Position numbers and translations under genes: made by a program. A stretch of DNA of 64,000 bases from Streptomyces sp. NBC_00576. Its GTDB lineage: Bacteria; Actinomycetota; Actinomycetes; Streptomycetales; Streptomycetaceae. Where the stretch lies: positions 2,046,001 through 2,110,000 of the forward strand of contig NZ_CP107780.1 of the NCBI RefSeq assembly GCF_036345175.1. Direction: 5' to 3'. Positions 37,970-46,500 of this stretch are shown here, in pieces (position 1 is the first letter of the stretch; the number at the start of each line of letters is the position of its first letter). The notes below the pieces were generated by a model. That model did no database searches, was not told where the DNA came from, and saw only the letters and a list, made by a program, of their open reading frames with translations.

Positions 37970-39751
37970 TCAGCCGTTCGACCGTGACGAGATGCCATCC
38001 AGGGCCGTTCCGGTGACATCCGCGGCAGAGGGGATCGGACCGGTTTGCGCAACCGGGGACGGACCGAGGTGCGGCGGGGTGCACACCGGCCGCTCCTTGT
38101 GGACGAAGGAACGACGCAGAGCGTGGTACGGGGCGTCCGGGTCGTCGAAGGTCCGGCGCATCCGGGCCAGCTCCCGCTCACGGAAGCCCGCCAGCGGGGT
38201 CGCGCTCTCCAGCCGGTCCAGTTCCGTCTTCTTCGCGGTGATCCGTGACGCCGTCGCCGGCAGTGACGCCAGACGGGCCGCCAGGCCGCCGATCTCCCGC
38301 GCGAACTGATCAGGACCGCAGTCGACCACCCGGTCGACGAGCCCGAGGCGCAGTGCGCTCGCCGAGCTCACCGGCAGTGCCTCACTCATGAGCCGTTCGG
38401 CCGTCGCGGGACCCACCCTGCGCGGCAGGGTGTGCGTCCAGTACTCCGAGCCGTACAGGCCCATCAGACGGTAGTGGGGGTTCAGGACGGCGCCCGAGCG
38501 GCACCACACCTCGTCGGCTGCCAGGGCGAGCATCACCCCGCCGGCCGCGGCGTTGCCCGCGACCGCCGAGACCACCAGCCGGTCCGTCGTCGTCAGGACC
38601 GCCTCGACCAGGTCGTCGATGGCGTTGATGTTCGCCCAGGACTCGGCGGCGGGGTCGTCCGCGGCCTCGATGACGTTGAGATGGATCCCGTTGGAGAAGA
38701 AGTCCCGTTCGCCGCCCAGCACCAGCACCGACGTGGGCCGTGCGCATGCCTCCCGGTAGGCGTCCAGCAGGCGTCGGCACTGCTCCGTACTCATGGCACC
38801 GCCGGGGAAGGAGAACGACAGGAGGCCCACGTTCCCGTCCTCCCGGTAGCGGATGTCCGTCCAGGTACGGTGCCGTTCCTCGGGCAGCAGGGGCGGGGCG
38901 TGCTCGGGCAACGGTGGCAGCCGGTCGCCCAGGGCCCGTACGGCAGGCAGTTTGAAAGTGGGCGGCTGCCCGGGCGCGCGCCTGGGCCGCAGTTCGGGGA
39001 TCCACACGGCGCCGTCCCTGGTGGCCCGGCAGACCGCCCCGGCCCGGGTGGCCAGCAGCTCGCCCGGGTGGCCGCGCAACACGCTCTCGGGATGACCGCC
39101 GTGCAGATACCACTCACCACCGAGCAGCACGTCCAGCACACCGGGCTGCGAGTCGGCCGCTCTCAGCTTGCGCAGGACGTCCTGTGTGGAGTCCTCGGCC
39201 CAGTCGATCCGCCGGACTCTCTGGTCGAGGTACGGACGGGGGCGCGGGCGAGCGTCGGCCGTGCCTGCCGCGTCCTGCTCACGCGGTACGTAGGTACCCC
39301 CGGCGAAGCGCTCCACCGCGAGCAGGACGGCCTCCAGCGCGGCGTCGGCGATCTCACCCCGGTACAGCTCGCTCTTGGCGACAGGAGGGACCCGGCACGG
39401 TACGGAGGCCCATACGTCACCGGCGTCCATCTCCCCGTCGGCCTGCAGGACGGTGACGCCCCACTGGTCGACGCCCTCGTGGATCGCCCAGTCCAGGGAG
39501 GACGGCCCTCGGTCGCCCACGGGCCCGGGATGAACCACGAGGCACGTGTGCGCCGCCCACACCTCCTCGGGAATCGCCGTCTTCAGCATCGGCGCCACGA
39601 TGAGCCGAGGTGCGTGCCGGCGCACGGCTTCCGGCAACGGGCTGCCGGGCAGGGCGAGTTCCACCGCCACCGTGTGGCCGCGGTCGCGCAGTTCGGCGTG
39701 GGCGCGCTGAGTGAGGCTGTTGAACGCGCTGGCCAGGATCAGGATGTGCAC
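37970..39751 (-). CDS. hypX: HypX, aerobic CO-ligand synthase for [NiFe]-hydrogenase
   Basis: A 593-aa two-domain protein. Residues 1-240 are formyltransferase/methionyl-tRNA-formyltransferase-like (HILILASAFNSLTQRAHAEL, VVHPGPVGDRGPSSLDWAI with the HPG active-site segment). Residues about 290-560 are enoyl-CoA-hydratase-like (LLSFSFPGGAMSTEQCRRLL, LVLGGERDFFSNGIHLNVIE, AVAGNAAAGGVMLALAADEV). HypX makes the CO ligand from formyl-tetrahydrofolate through a CoA intermediate, a route used under aerobic conditions. GTG 39751 has GGAGG five bases upstream. It precedes hhyS by 63 bases. Confidence 0.95.
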   Translation of the reverse strand: MHILILASAFNSLTQRAHAELRDRGHTVAVELALPGSPLPEAVRRHAPRLIVAPMLKTAIPEEVWAAHTCLVVHPGPVGDRGPSSLDWAIHEGVDQWGVTVLQADGEMDAGDVWASVPCRVPPVAKSELYRGEIADAALEAVLLAVERFAGGTYVPREQDAAGTADARPRPRPYLDQRVRRIDWAEDSTQDVLRKLRAADSQPGVLDVLLGGEWYLHGGHPESVLRGHPGELLATRAGAVCRATRDGAVWIPELRPRRAPGQPPTFKLPAVRALGDRLPPLPEHAPPLLPEERHRTWTDIRYREDGNVGLLSFSFPGGAMSTEQCRRLLDAYREACARPTSVLVLGGERDFFSNGIHLNVIEAADDPAAESWANINAIDDLVEAVLTTTDRLVVSAVAGNAAAGGVMLALAADEVWCRSGAVLNPHYRLMGLYGSEYWTHTLPRRVGPATAERLMSEALPVSSASALRLGLVDRVVDCGPDQFAREIGGLAARLASLPATASRITAKKTELDRLESATPLAGFRERELARMRRTFDDPDAPYHALRRSFVHKERPVCTPPHLGPSPVAQTGPIPSAADVTGTALDGISSRSNG

Positions 39752-39905
39752 GGCTGCCTCCGGGCGGACGAACGGCAGGCAGGGATGGCCGACCGACCGC
39801 GATCCTCGGCCGAGGCGGCCTGCCGTTCCCGACGACAGACGGTGAGGTCATCCGAAAGCGGGCGCCGATCCGCCGTCCGGCCTCACCGGCCGCGGTGGTG
39901 AACGA

Positions 39906-40163
39906 TCACTGTCGTCGCAGGCCGCTGGTGATGCGTTCCCACGGGGAGCGGGTGGCACCGAACCGGGTCTCGTGTGTCCAGATGTGGGTGCACGACCGGC
40001 ACTGCAGGTGGAGCAGGCTGCCGACGTTGGAGAGCAGGTAGCGCCAGTGCTCGGAGCAGGTGCGCCCCTGCTCGCAGGTGCCGCACCCGCGACGGTCGTC
40101 GCAGTTCGGACAGGCCACCCAGGCGCGGCGCCCGATGTCGGCCTGCGGGTCAAGCGGCAGCAT
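39906..40163 (-). CDS. Cys-rich zinc-ribbon protein of the hydrogenase operon
   Basis: An 85-aa protein from ATG 40163 that overlaps the upstream gene by 14 bases. It has eight cysteines: VACPNCDDRRGCGTCEQGRT, CSEHW, and LQCRSCTHIWTHE. Two metal sites (zinc or Fe-S) are likely. Tryptophans and a GATRSPWERI tail suggest a binding surface. It could be an electron-transfer rubredoxin-like partner or an assembly factor; the CxxC spacing is not canonical rubredoxin. A 154-base gap with no gene separates it from hypX. Confidence 0.75.
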   Translation of the reverse strand: MLPLDPQADIGRRAWVACPNCDDRRGCGTCEQGRTCSEHWRYLLSNVGSLLHLQCRSCTHIWTHETRFGATRSPWERITSGLRRQ

Positions 40164-40464
40164 GGCCGTCCCCTCTCCGCGGCAGCACACCGGCCGAGAC
40201 CAGCTCGTCGTACACGCGCTGTTGCTCCGCGCTGAGGCCGGAGTACAGCAGGTCGTACGCCGCTTCCTCGCCGCGCAGTACGGCGACGGGGTCCCAGTCG
40301 GGGCCGAGAGCGTCCAGGACATGAGCGCGCCGGAGCAGTTCGTGTGAGCTCAGGTCGACGGCGAAGTCGACCGTCGGGAGGGCGCCAGGTCGGTCCGCCG
40401 CAGGCCTGTTCGCCTCAGTGGGTTCGTCCGGTTCGCCAGGAAGGGCGCGGCCTTGGGAGGACAT
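40150..40464 (-). CDS. First gene of hydrogenase operon (DUF6400-like), 104 aa
   Basis: From ATG 40464, a helical protein with a disordered 35-residue N-terminus and the compact block VDFAVDLSSHELLRRAHVLD, WDPVAVLRGEEAAYDLLYSG and SAEQQRVYDELVSAGVLP. I recall this as DUF6400, found with group 1h hydrogenases (memory, unverified). There is no Shine-Dalgarno before the ATG, and a promoter -10 box ends 7 bases upstream, so the transcript is probably leaderless. Confidence 0.72.
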   Translation of the reverse strand: MSSQGRALPGEPDEPTEANRPAADRPGALPTVDFAVDLSSHELLRRAHVLDALGPDWDPVAVLRGEEAAYDLLYSGLSAEQQRVYDELVSAGVLPRRGDGHAAA

Positions 40465-40470
40465 GCGACC

Positions 40471-40501
40471 GAACGTAGGTAAACGTTCCCCGCCCCGGCA
40501 A
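40471..40501 (-). promoter_or_regulatory. Putative leaderless hydrogenase promoter with GAACGT inverted repeat
   Basis: Minus-strand TTGCCG at 40501-40496, an 18-base spacer and TACGTT at 40477-40472. The expected start site is at the ATG of the first gene (40464). A perfect inverted repeat GAACGT-N6-ACGTTC (40471-40488) covers the -10 region, a repressor-like arrangement. Only 40 bases separate this promoter from the end of the upstream ABC ATPase gene. Confidence 0.6.
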
Positions 40502-40541
40502 GAGCAGGTGGGAGAAGTCACAGCAGGTCCGCGACTCCGCG

Positions 40542-41366
40542 TCACCGCTCGGCGGGCTCGGGCTCGGGCTCCGGCTGCCGCTCCCGATCCCGGTCCCGGG
40601 CGAGCGGCTGCGCCTCGTACGTGATGCGGACGACGCCGTCGGCGTGGCGGTCCGTGGCACCTCGTACGCCGAAGACGTCACGGAGGATGTCCGGCGTGAG
40701 GACCTCCAGGACCGGGCCCGCCGCCACCACCGCGCCCTCGTGGAGGACGACGAGGTGATCGCAGAGTCGGGCGGCGAGGTCGAGGTCGTGCAGGACCGCC
40801 AGGGTGGTGATCCCGGTGCTGCGGATCAGGTCGAGGAGTTCGAAGCGGGCCCGGATGTCGAGGTGGTTGGTGAGTTCGTCCAGGACGAGGAGCTGGGGGC
40901 GCTGGGCGAGGGCGCGGGCCAGCAGTACGCGCTGGCGTTCGCCGCCGGAGAGGGTCGCGTAGTCGCGGTCGGCGAAAGGGCGTACTCCGCAGCGGTCGAC
41001 CGCCTCGGTCACCGCCTCGCGGTCCTCGGCGCCATCGCGGCCCATCAGGCCGTGGTGGGGCGTCCGGCCGAGGGCGACGATCTCGGTCACCGTCAGGCCG
41101 GTGGTGGTGCCGGCGTCCTGGAGGACGGCCGCCGTGCGGCGGGCGGCGGTGCGTGCGGACAGCTGCCAGACGTCGTCGCCGCCCACGCTGACGACTCCGT
41201 CAGCCGGGCGCAGGGAGCGGTAGACGGTCCGGAGCAGGGTGGACTTGCCGCTGCCGTTGGGGCCCACCAGGCCGACGATGTCGCCCTTGGCCGCCTCCAG
41301 GTTCACCTCGCGGAGGATCGGCCTGCGGTCCAGGGTGATGTGGAGACCGTCCACGGTCAGTTTCAT
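40542..41366 (-). CDS. FecE/FepC-type ABC importer ATPase
   Basis: A 274-aa ATPase: Walker A LVGPNGSGKSTLL near residue 35, signature LSGGERQRVLLARALAQRP near 140, Walker B LLVLDELTNHLD, and H-loop VLHDLDLAARLC. The sequence type is that of siderophore/cobalamin/heme importers. It is the third gene of an importer operon whose binding protein is under a SigC-like promoter. The C-terminal 25 residues are Arg/Glu-rich and not conserved. The likely substrate is a metal-isonitrile complex, by context. Confidence 0.93.
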   Translation of the reverse strand: MKLTVDGLHITLDRRPILREVNLEAAKGDIVGLVGPNGSGKSTLLRTVYRSLRPADGVVSVGGDDVWQLSARTAARRTAAVLQDAGTTTGLTVTEIVALGRTPHHGLMGRDGAEDREAVTEAVDRCGVRPFADRDYATLSGGERQRVLLARALAQRPQLLVLDELTNHLDIRARFELLDLIRSTGITTLAVLHDLDLAARLCDHLVVLHEGAVVAAGPVLEVLTPDILRDVFGVRGATDRHADGVVRITYEAQPLARDRDRERQPEPEPEPAER

Positions 41367-41379
41367 ACGGGCGTCTTTT

Positions 41380-42426
41380 TCATACGGAGTCCAGGCCCTT
41401 GTTGCGGCGCAGCAGCCACAGGAAGAAGGGGGCGCCGAGCAGGGCGGTGAGGATGCCCAGCGGCAGTTCGTTGGGGCGGGTGAGAGTGCGGGAGAGCAGG
41501 TCGACGGCCACGAGGTAGACGGCGCCCAGGAGCGCGGTCAGGGGCAGCAGTCTGCGGTGGTCGGCGCCGGTCGTGAGGCGGACGAGGTGGGGGATCATCA
41601 GGCCGACGAAGCCGACACCTCCCGCGACGGCGATGACGGTGCCGGTGAGCAGCGCGCTGATGACGAGCAGGACGGCGCGCAGCCGGTTGACGTCCACGCC
41701 GAGCGCGGTGGCGGACTCGTCGCCGGCGAGCAGGGCGTTGAGGCGCCGCCCGAACAGGGTCAGCACGACGGTGCTCGTCAGGACGACGACCGTGACGGTG
41801 GGCAGCTGGCTCCACTGGGCGCCCGCGACGCTGCCCAGCATCCAGAACATCACGGTCCGCAGTTCGGTGGGCGTCGCCAGCAACTGGACGAAGCTCGTCA
41901 TCGAGAGGAGTACGTAGCCGACCGCGACCCCGGCCAGCACCAGCCGGGTCGGGGCCAGCCGGCCCTGACGCTGTCCCAGGGCGAAGACCAGCGCCCCGGC
42001 CGCCAGCGCGCCGACGAACGCCGCGCCCGACACACCGAGACCGCCAAGGCCGCCGAGCGCCACGCCGCCGAGGGTGATGACCAGCACGGCGCCGAGCGAG
42101 GCACCGTACGAGAAACCGAGGACGACCGGGTCGGCGAGCGGGTTGGAGACCAGGGTCTGGAGGACCGCCCCGGCGACGGCCAGGCCCGCGCCGACCAGGG
42201 CGGCCAGGGCGACGCGGGGTGCCCGGAAGGTCCACACGATCTGGTCCAGCGCCGGATCACCGGTGGCGCCGCGGCCGGTGACGTGATGCAGGAGGATGCT
42301 CCACACGTCGGCCACCGGGATGTTGACCGCGCCGATGCTCACCGCCACCACCATGACGGCGACGAGTACCACCAGCAGCCCGAGGACCGCGAGCGGCAGC
42401 CGCAGACGGGTCGGACGGGGGCTCAG
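41380..42426 (-). CDS. FecCD-type ABC importer permease, possible CTG start
   Basis: About 348 aa with the FecCD pattern of nine to ten helices (PLAVLGLLVVLVAVMVVAVS, GAGLAVAGAVLQTLVSNPLA, GVGFVGLMIPHLVRLTTGA). The only ATG in frame is at 42540, which would overlap the binding-protein gene by 118 bases and add a charged 38-residue tail. A CTG at 42426 overlaps the preceding stop as CTGA, mirrors the ATGA couplings of the region and gives the normal family length, so I prefer it. Direct N-terminal data are needed to be sure. Confidence 0.88.
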   Translation of the reverse strand: MSPRPTRLRLPLAVLGLLVVLVAVMVVAVSIGAVNIPVADVWSILLHHVTGRGATGDPALDQIVWTFRAPRVALAALVGAGLAVAGAVLQTLVSNPLADPVVLGFSYGASLGAVLVITLGGVALGGLGGLGVSGAAFVGALAAGALVFALGQRQGRLAPTRLVLAGVAVGYVLLSMTSFVQLLATPTELRTVMFWMLGSVAGAQWSQLPTVTVVVLTSTVVLTLFGRRLNALLAGDESATALGVDVNRLRAVLLVISALLTGTVIAVAGGVGFVGLMIPHLVRLTTGADHRRLLPLTALLGAVYLVAVDLLSRTLTRPNELPLGILTALLGAPFFLWLLRRNKGLDSV

Positions 42427-43460
42427 AACTTGTCGGGGTGCAGCGCCTTGGCGATCTTCTCGACCGCCAGGTCGTTGCTGGGGCCGAGGTACATCGAGTC
42501 CGACAGGGCCACGTACGTGTTGTTCTTCGCGGCCGGCCACTGGGGGAACTCCTTGAGCAGTGTCTTGGCGTAGGCCGCCGGGTTCGGGTCGTTGTAGCCG
42601 ATCACGACGAGGGCGTCGACGTCGGTGGCGGCCACCTTCTCCTTGCTCAGGTCGGCGAAGGAGGTCTTCGAGGCGTTCTCGAAGGCGTTGGAGCCGCCCG
42701 CCTTGGCGAGGATGTCGTTGTAGATGCCCTTGGCGACGACCGAACTGAAGTCGTTGCCGCCCATGGTCATGTTGGAGAACAGGACCATGACCTTCGGTTG
42801 CTTCTCCCCCGCGACCTTGGCGGAGACCTCGGCGATGTGCTTCTGCGAGGCGGCGATGAGCTTCTCGGCCTGCTCGCCCTTGTTGAAGACCTTGCCCATG
42901 TCGCGCAGCAGCGTGTAGCTGTCGGCGACGGTCATCTTGGACGTGTCCTGGTCGCAGCCCTGCGGGGAGACGTAGGTGCCCGCGCCCACGTCCTTCAACT
43001 GGGCCCGGGTGGCGAAGCCGTTCTTCTCGTCGAAGCCGTATGACGTCGTGGACAGCACCAGGTCCGGGCGCAGCCCGATCATCGCCTCGCGCGGGATGTC
43101 GTAGGCGTCGTTGAGTTTGACCTCACCGGTGGGCAGCGCCTTGATCGCCGCGGCCCGGCCCTCGACCTCGGACATGCCGTAGGTCTGCTGGTTGGCGACG
43201 ATCCTGTCCTGGAGGCCCAGGGCGAGCAGCGTGGAGACCTCGGCGACCGAGGCGCCGTTCATGACGACGACCCGGCCGGGCTCCTTGGTGAACTTCTCGG
43301 ACACCCCACAGTTGTCGAGGGTCACCGGGTAACCGGACGTCGCGGCGGCCGCCTTGTCGCCTGCGGGGGCCTGCGCGTCGGTCGAGCTGTCGGCGCATGC
43401 CGTGGTGACCAGACAGAGGGCACCGGCCAGGGCCACGGCGACCGGCCGTTTCTTCGACAT
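42423..43460 (-). CDS. FecB-type substrate-binding lipoprotein
   Basis: A 345-aa lipoprotein from ATG 43460 with AAGGAG upstream. The signal MSKKRPVAVALAGALCLVTT ends in a lipobox-like TTAC. The two lobes carry the class III binding-protein pattern: GRVVVMNGASVAEVSTLLAL, RPDLVLSTTSYGFD, then VMVLFSNMTMGGNDFSSVV and VDALVVIGYNDPNPAAY. Binding face residues cannot be assigned. A SigC-like promoter lies 47 bases upstream, and the isonitrile synthetase gene precedes it. It is therefore the probable receptor for the metallated isonitrile lipopeptide. Confidence 0.92.
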   Translation of the reverse strand: MSKKRPVAVALAGALCLVTTACADSSTDAQAPAGDKAAAATSGYPVTLDNCGVSEKFTKEPGRVVVMNGASVAEVSTLLALGLQDRIVANQQTYGMSEVEGRAAAIKALPTGEVKLNDAYDIPREAMIGLRPDLVLSTTSYGFDEKNGFATRAQLKDVGAGTYVSPQGCDQDTSKMTVADSYTLLRDMGKVFNKGEQAEKLIAASQKHIAEVSAKVAGEKQPKVMVLFSNMTMGGNDFSSVVAKGIYNDILAKAGGSNAFENASKTSFADLSKEKVAATDVDALVVIGYNDPNPAAYAKTLLKEFPQWPAAKNNTYVALSDSMYLGPSNDLAVEKIAKALHPDKF

Positions 43461-43506
43461 GCGGCTCCTTGTTGCGGGGTGCTCGTGACTCGACGGGTTC
43501 TGTTCC

Positions 43507-43537
43507 AGTAGTCGGGAGGCGAGCGCGGTGAGTTCCC
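43507..43537 (-). promoter_or_regulatory. SigC-like ECF promoter A (ABC importer)
   Basis: GGGAACTC at 43537-43530, 15 bases, then CGACTACT at 43514-43507. The element is identical in both boxes and spacing to promoter B. The predicted start is about 40 bases before the binding-protein ATG. It allows the importer to be expressed apart from the synthetase upstream. Confidence 0.85.
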
Positions 43538-43549
43538 GGAGGGCCCCAA

Positions 43550-46500
43550 CTACTTTGCGGGAGTGGCGAGATGGCCGTCCTTCCCGGCCGGCGCGGGCAG
43601 CGCTCCGGTGGTGACGCAGTGGTCGAGGTAGCGGAAGACGAGGTCCCGGTCGACGGTCGGGGCGGTGATGCCACTGCCACGCAGTCCGGTCACGACGTTG
43701 TCGGTACGGACGCGCCCCAGACGTAGATCGACTCCGGTCGTGTCGTCGGCCTCCGCGTCCCAGGAGTCGAAGAAGGCGAGCGTGGTCGCCGCGACGCCCG
43801 ATGAACCCGCCAGCTGCGCACGCCACTGGCTCAGCGGCAGCCGGCGCAGCGGATAGCCGTACTCCCGAAGCCAGTCGTAGACGTCGCTCAGCCGTACGGG
43901 AGCGACGGCGGCGTGGTTGAACACCGTCGCGGTCCGCGGGCGTTGTCCGAGGCAGAGGTGTACGAGGGTCCGGGCCACGTGGTCGACCGGCGTCCAGGTC
44001 TCCTCCTCGAACAGGTCGGGGACGATGCCCGCGGGCACCCCCGCGCGCAGCACGCTCCACAGGAAGTCCCGCTCGTTCACATAGCCCGTGGCGCGCGGGC
44101 CGACGACACGGCCGAGCCGGTGCACGGTGACCGGCAGTCCCCGCTCGGCCGCCTGTTCCAGCAGGCGTTCGGCCGCCCACTTCGACTGCTGGTAGCCGTA
44201 TCGCAGCCCGGGGTGGGGCGGGAGGAACGCCTCGGGCACCTCGGGGCTGAGGCCGAGCGGCGGGGCGACGGAGAGGGTGGAGACGAAGTGCAGGGGGATC
44301 GAGCGTGCGGCCGCCAGGCGCAGCAGCTCCCTGGTCGACTCGGTGTTGGCGGCGCGGAGGGTGGCGTAGTCACGCATGATGCTGACCGTCGCCGCGTTGT
44401 GGAGGATCGCGCCGCAGGTACGGGCGAGTTCGGCGAAGAGCTTCTCGTCCAGGCCGAGGCGGGGACGGGCGAGGTCTGCGGGAACCGCCGTGATGCGTTT
44501 CAGCGCCGCATCCGGAAGGTCGAACCGGTGTATTTCCAGGGCCTGTTGGATGCGGGCGGCGGCCTTGGCCGGGCTCGTGGCGCGGACGGGGCAGACGATC
44601 TCCGCGCCGGTGCTCGTGAGGAGTTCGGCCAGCAGGTGTACGCCGACGAAGCCGGTGGCTCCCGTGAGCAGGACGCGGTCCGGTGGGCCGGACGCCCGGA
44701 TTGCGCCGCCGGGGCGGATGTCCGCAGCGAGGACGGCGTCGGCCGGCAGGGTCGCCGGAAGCCCGGAGGGGGCCGGAACAACGGCAGCTGTCGGCCGCTC
44801 CCGCTGCTCCAGGAACCCCGCCAGCTCGGCCGGGGTCGGGTGCTGGAAGAGCCACGCGACCTTCACGTCGCGGCCCAGGTCGACGCCGAGGCGGTTGGCG
44901 ACCTGGATGGCCTGGAGCGACTGGGCGCCCAGGTCGAACACGTCGTCGCGGGCGGAGAGCGCGGACACGCCGAGTACCCGTTTCCAGGCGGCGGTGACGG
45001 TGTGCTCCAGAGGACTGTCGGACACGGCAACGGCCGTACCAGAAGCCGGAGTTGCCGTCGTGAGCGCGTTCCTGTCGGTCTTCCCCGAGCTCGTCCGGGG
45101 CAGCCGGTCCAGGAACTCGACGGCCGAGGGGACCATCGCGGCGGGCAGCATCCCCCGCAGATGCCCCCTGATCAGGGACGCGTCCGGGGCGGGCCCGTCC
45201 GGGACGACGTAGGCGACCAGGCGTCGCGTCCCGTCCCCCAGCACCTGTCCCACGACAGCTGCGTCACGGACGCCCGAGTGGGCCAGCAGGGCGCTCTCGA
45301 TCTCGGCGGGGTGCACCCGGTGTCCGCTGATCTTGAACTCGGTGTCGGCCCGGCCCAGGTGGCGCAGTTGTCCGTCCTCGCCTATCCGCGCCAGGTCGCC
45401 GGTGCGGTAGGCGCGGGGCGCTCCGGGCAGTCGGTCGAGCGGGGCGAAACGGGAGGCGCCCGGCGGCCGGTCTCCTCGGTAGCCGAGGGCCAGGTTGTCG
45501 CCGAGGAGGTGGAGTTCGCCGTCGACGACCGCCGCGCGGGTGCCGGGGAGCGGCAGCCCGATGGGTACGTCGCCCGGTGCGAGGGCGGGGTCGTGGAGGT
45601 CGGCGACGGTGGCGACCACCGTGGCCTCGGTGGGGCCGTAGGTGTTCAGTAGCCGGACCGACGTGCCGACGGCCTTGCGCCAGCGGTCGACCCGTTCGGG
45701 AAGGGCCGCCTCGCCGCCGATGACGACGGTGCGTACCTCGGCGGGCAGGGCGGCGGCGCCGGTCGAGACGGCGTACGCCAGTTCGTGCCAGTAGGCCGTG
45801 GGCAGGTCGAGGAAGCTGATCCGCAGCCCTGCGCACGCTCGCAGGAACCCGGGGACCGACTCGGTCATGTCGTCGCCGCGGACGACGAGGGTGGCGCCCG
45901 CGCACAGGGTGAGGAAGATTTCCTCGACGCTGGTGTCGAAGTGCAGGGGCGCGAACTGCAGGACGCGGTCCGTGCGTCGGAGGCCGTAGCGATGGGTGGC
46001 GCCGGCGACGAATTGGGCGAGGGCGCGGTGGCCGATCTCGACGCCCTTGGGGCGGCCGGTGGAGCCGGAGGTGTGCAGGACGTAGGCGAGGTCCTCCGGC
46101 GTCGGTGCGGTGGGCTGAGCTGTGCGGCGTTCTGGTCGGTCGACCAGGAGTACGGCGTGGTCCGCGAAGTCGGTGGTGTGGGCGACGGTGGTGACGACGA
46201 GGGCGGGCCGGATGTCGTCCAGCAGCTCCGCCCTGCGAGCCGGGGGCGCCGTCGGGTCGAGCGGGCTGTAGGCGGCGCCGGAGAACAGGACGCCCAGGAT
46301 GGCGGTGACGGCATCGATGCCCCGGGGCAGGGCGACGGTCACCAGGTCGCCGCGGCCGATCCGGCGGGCGGCCAGTCGGCGGGCGAGGTCACGTGCCGAG
46401 CCGAAGAGTTCCGCGTACGTGATGCCGCGCCCGTCGTGCTCGACGGCGACCGATCCGCCGCGCCGGGCGGCGTGCTCGGCGATCAGGCCGAGCACCGGGC

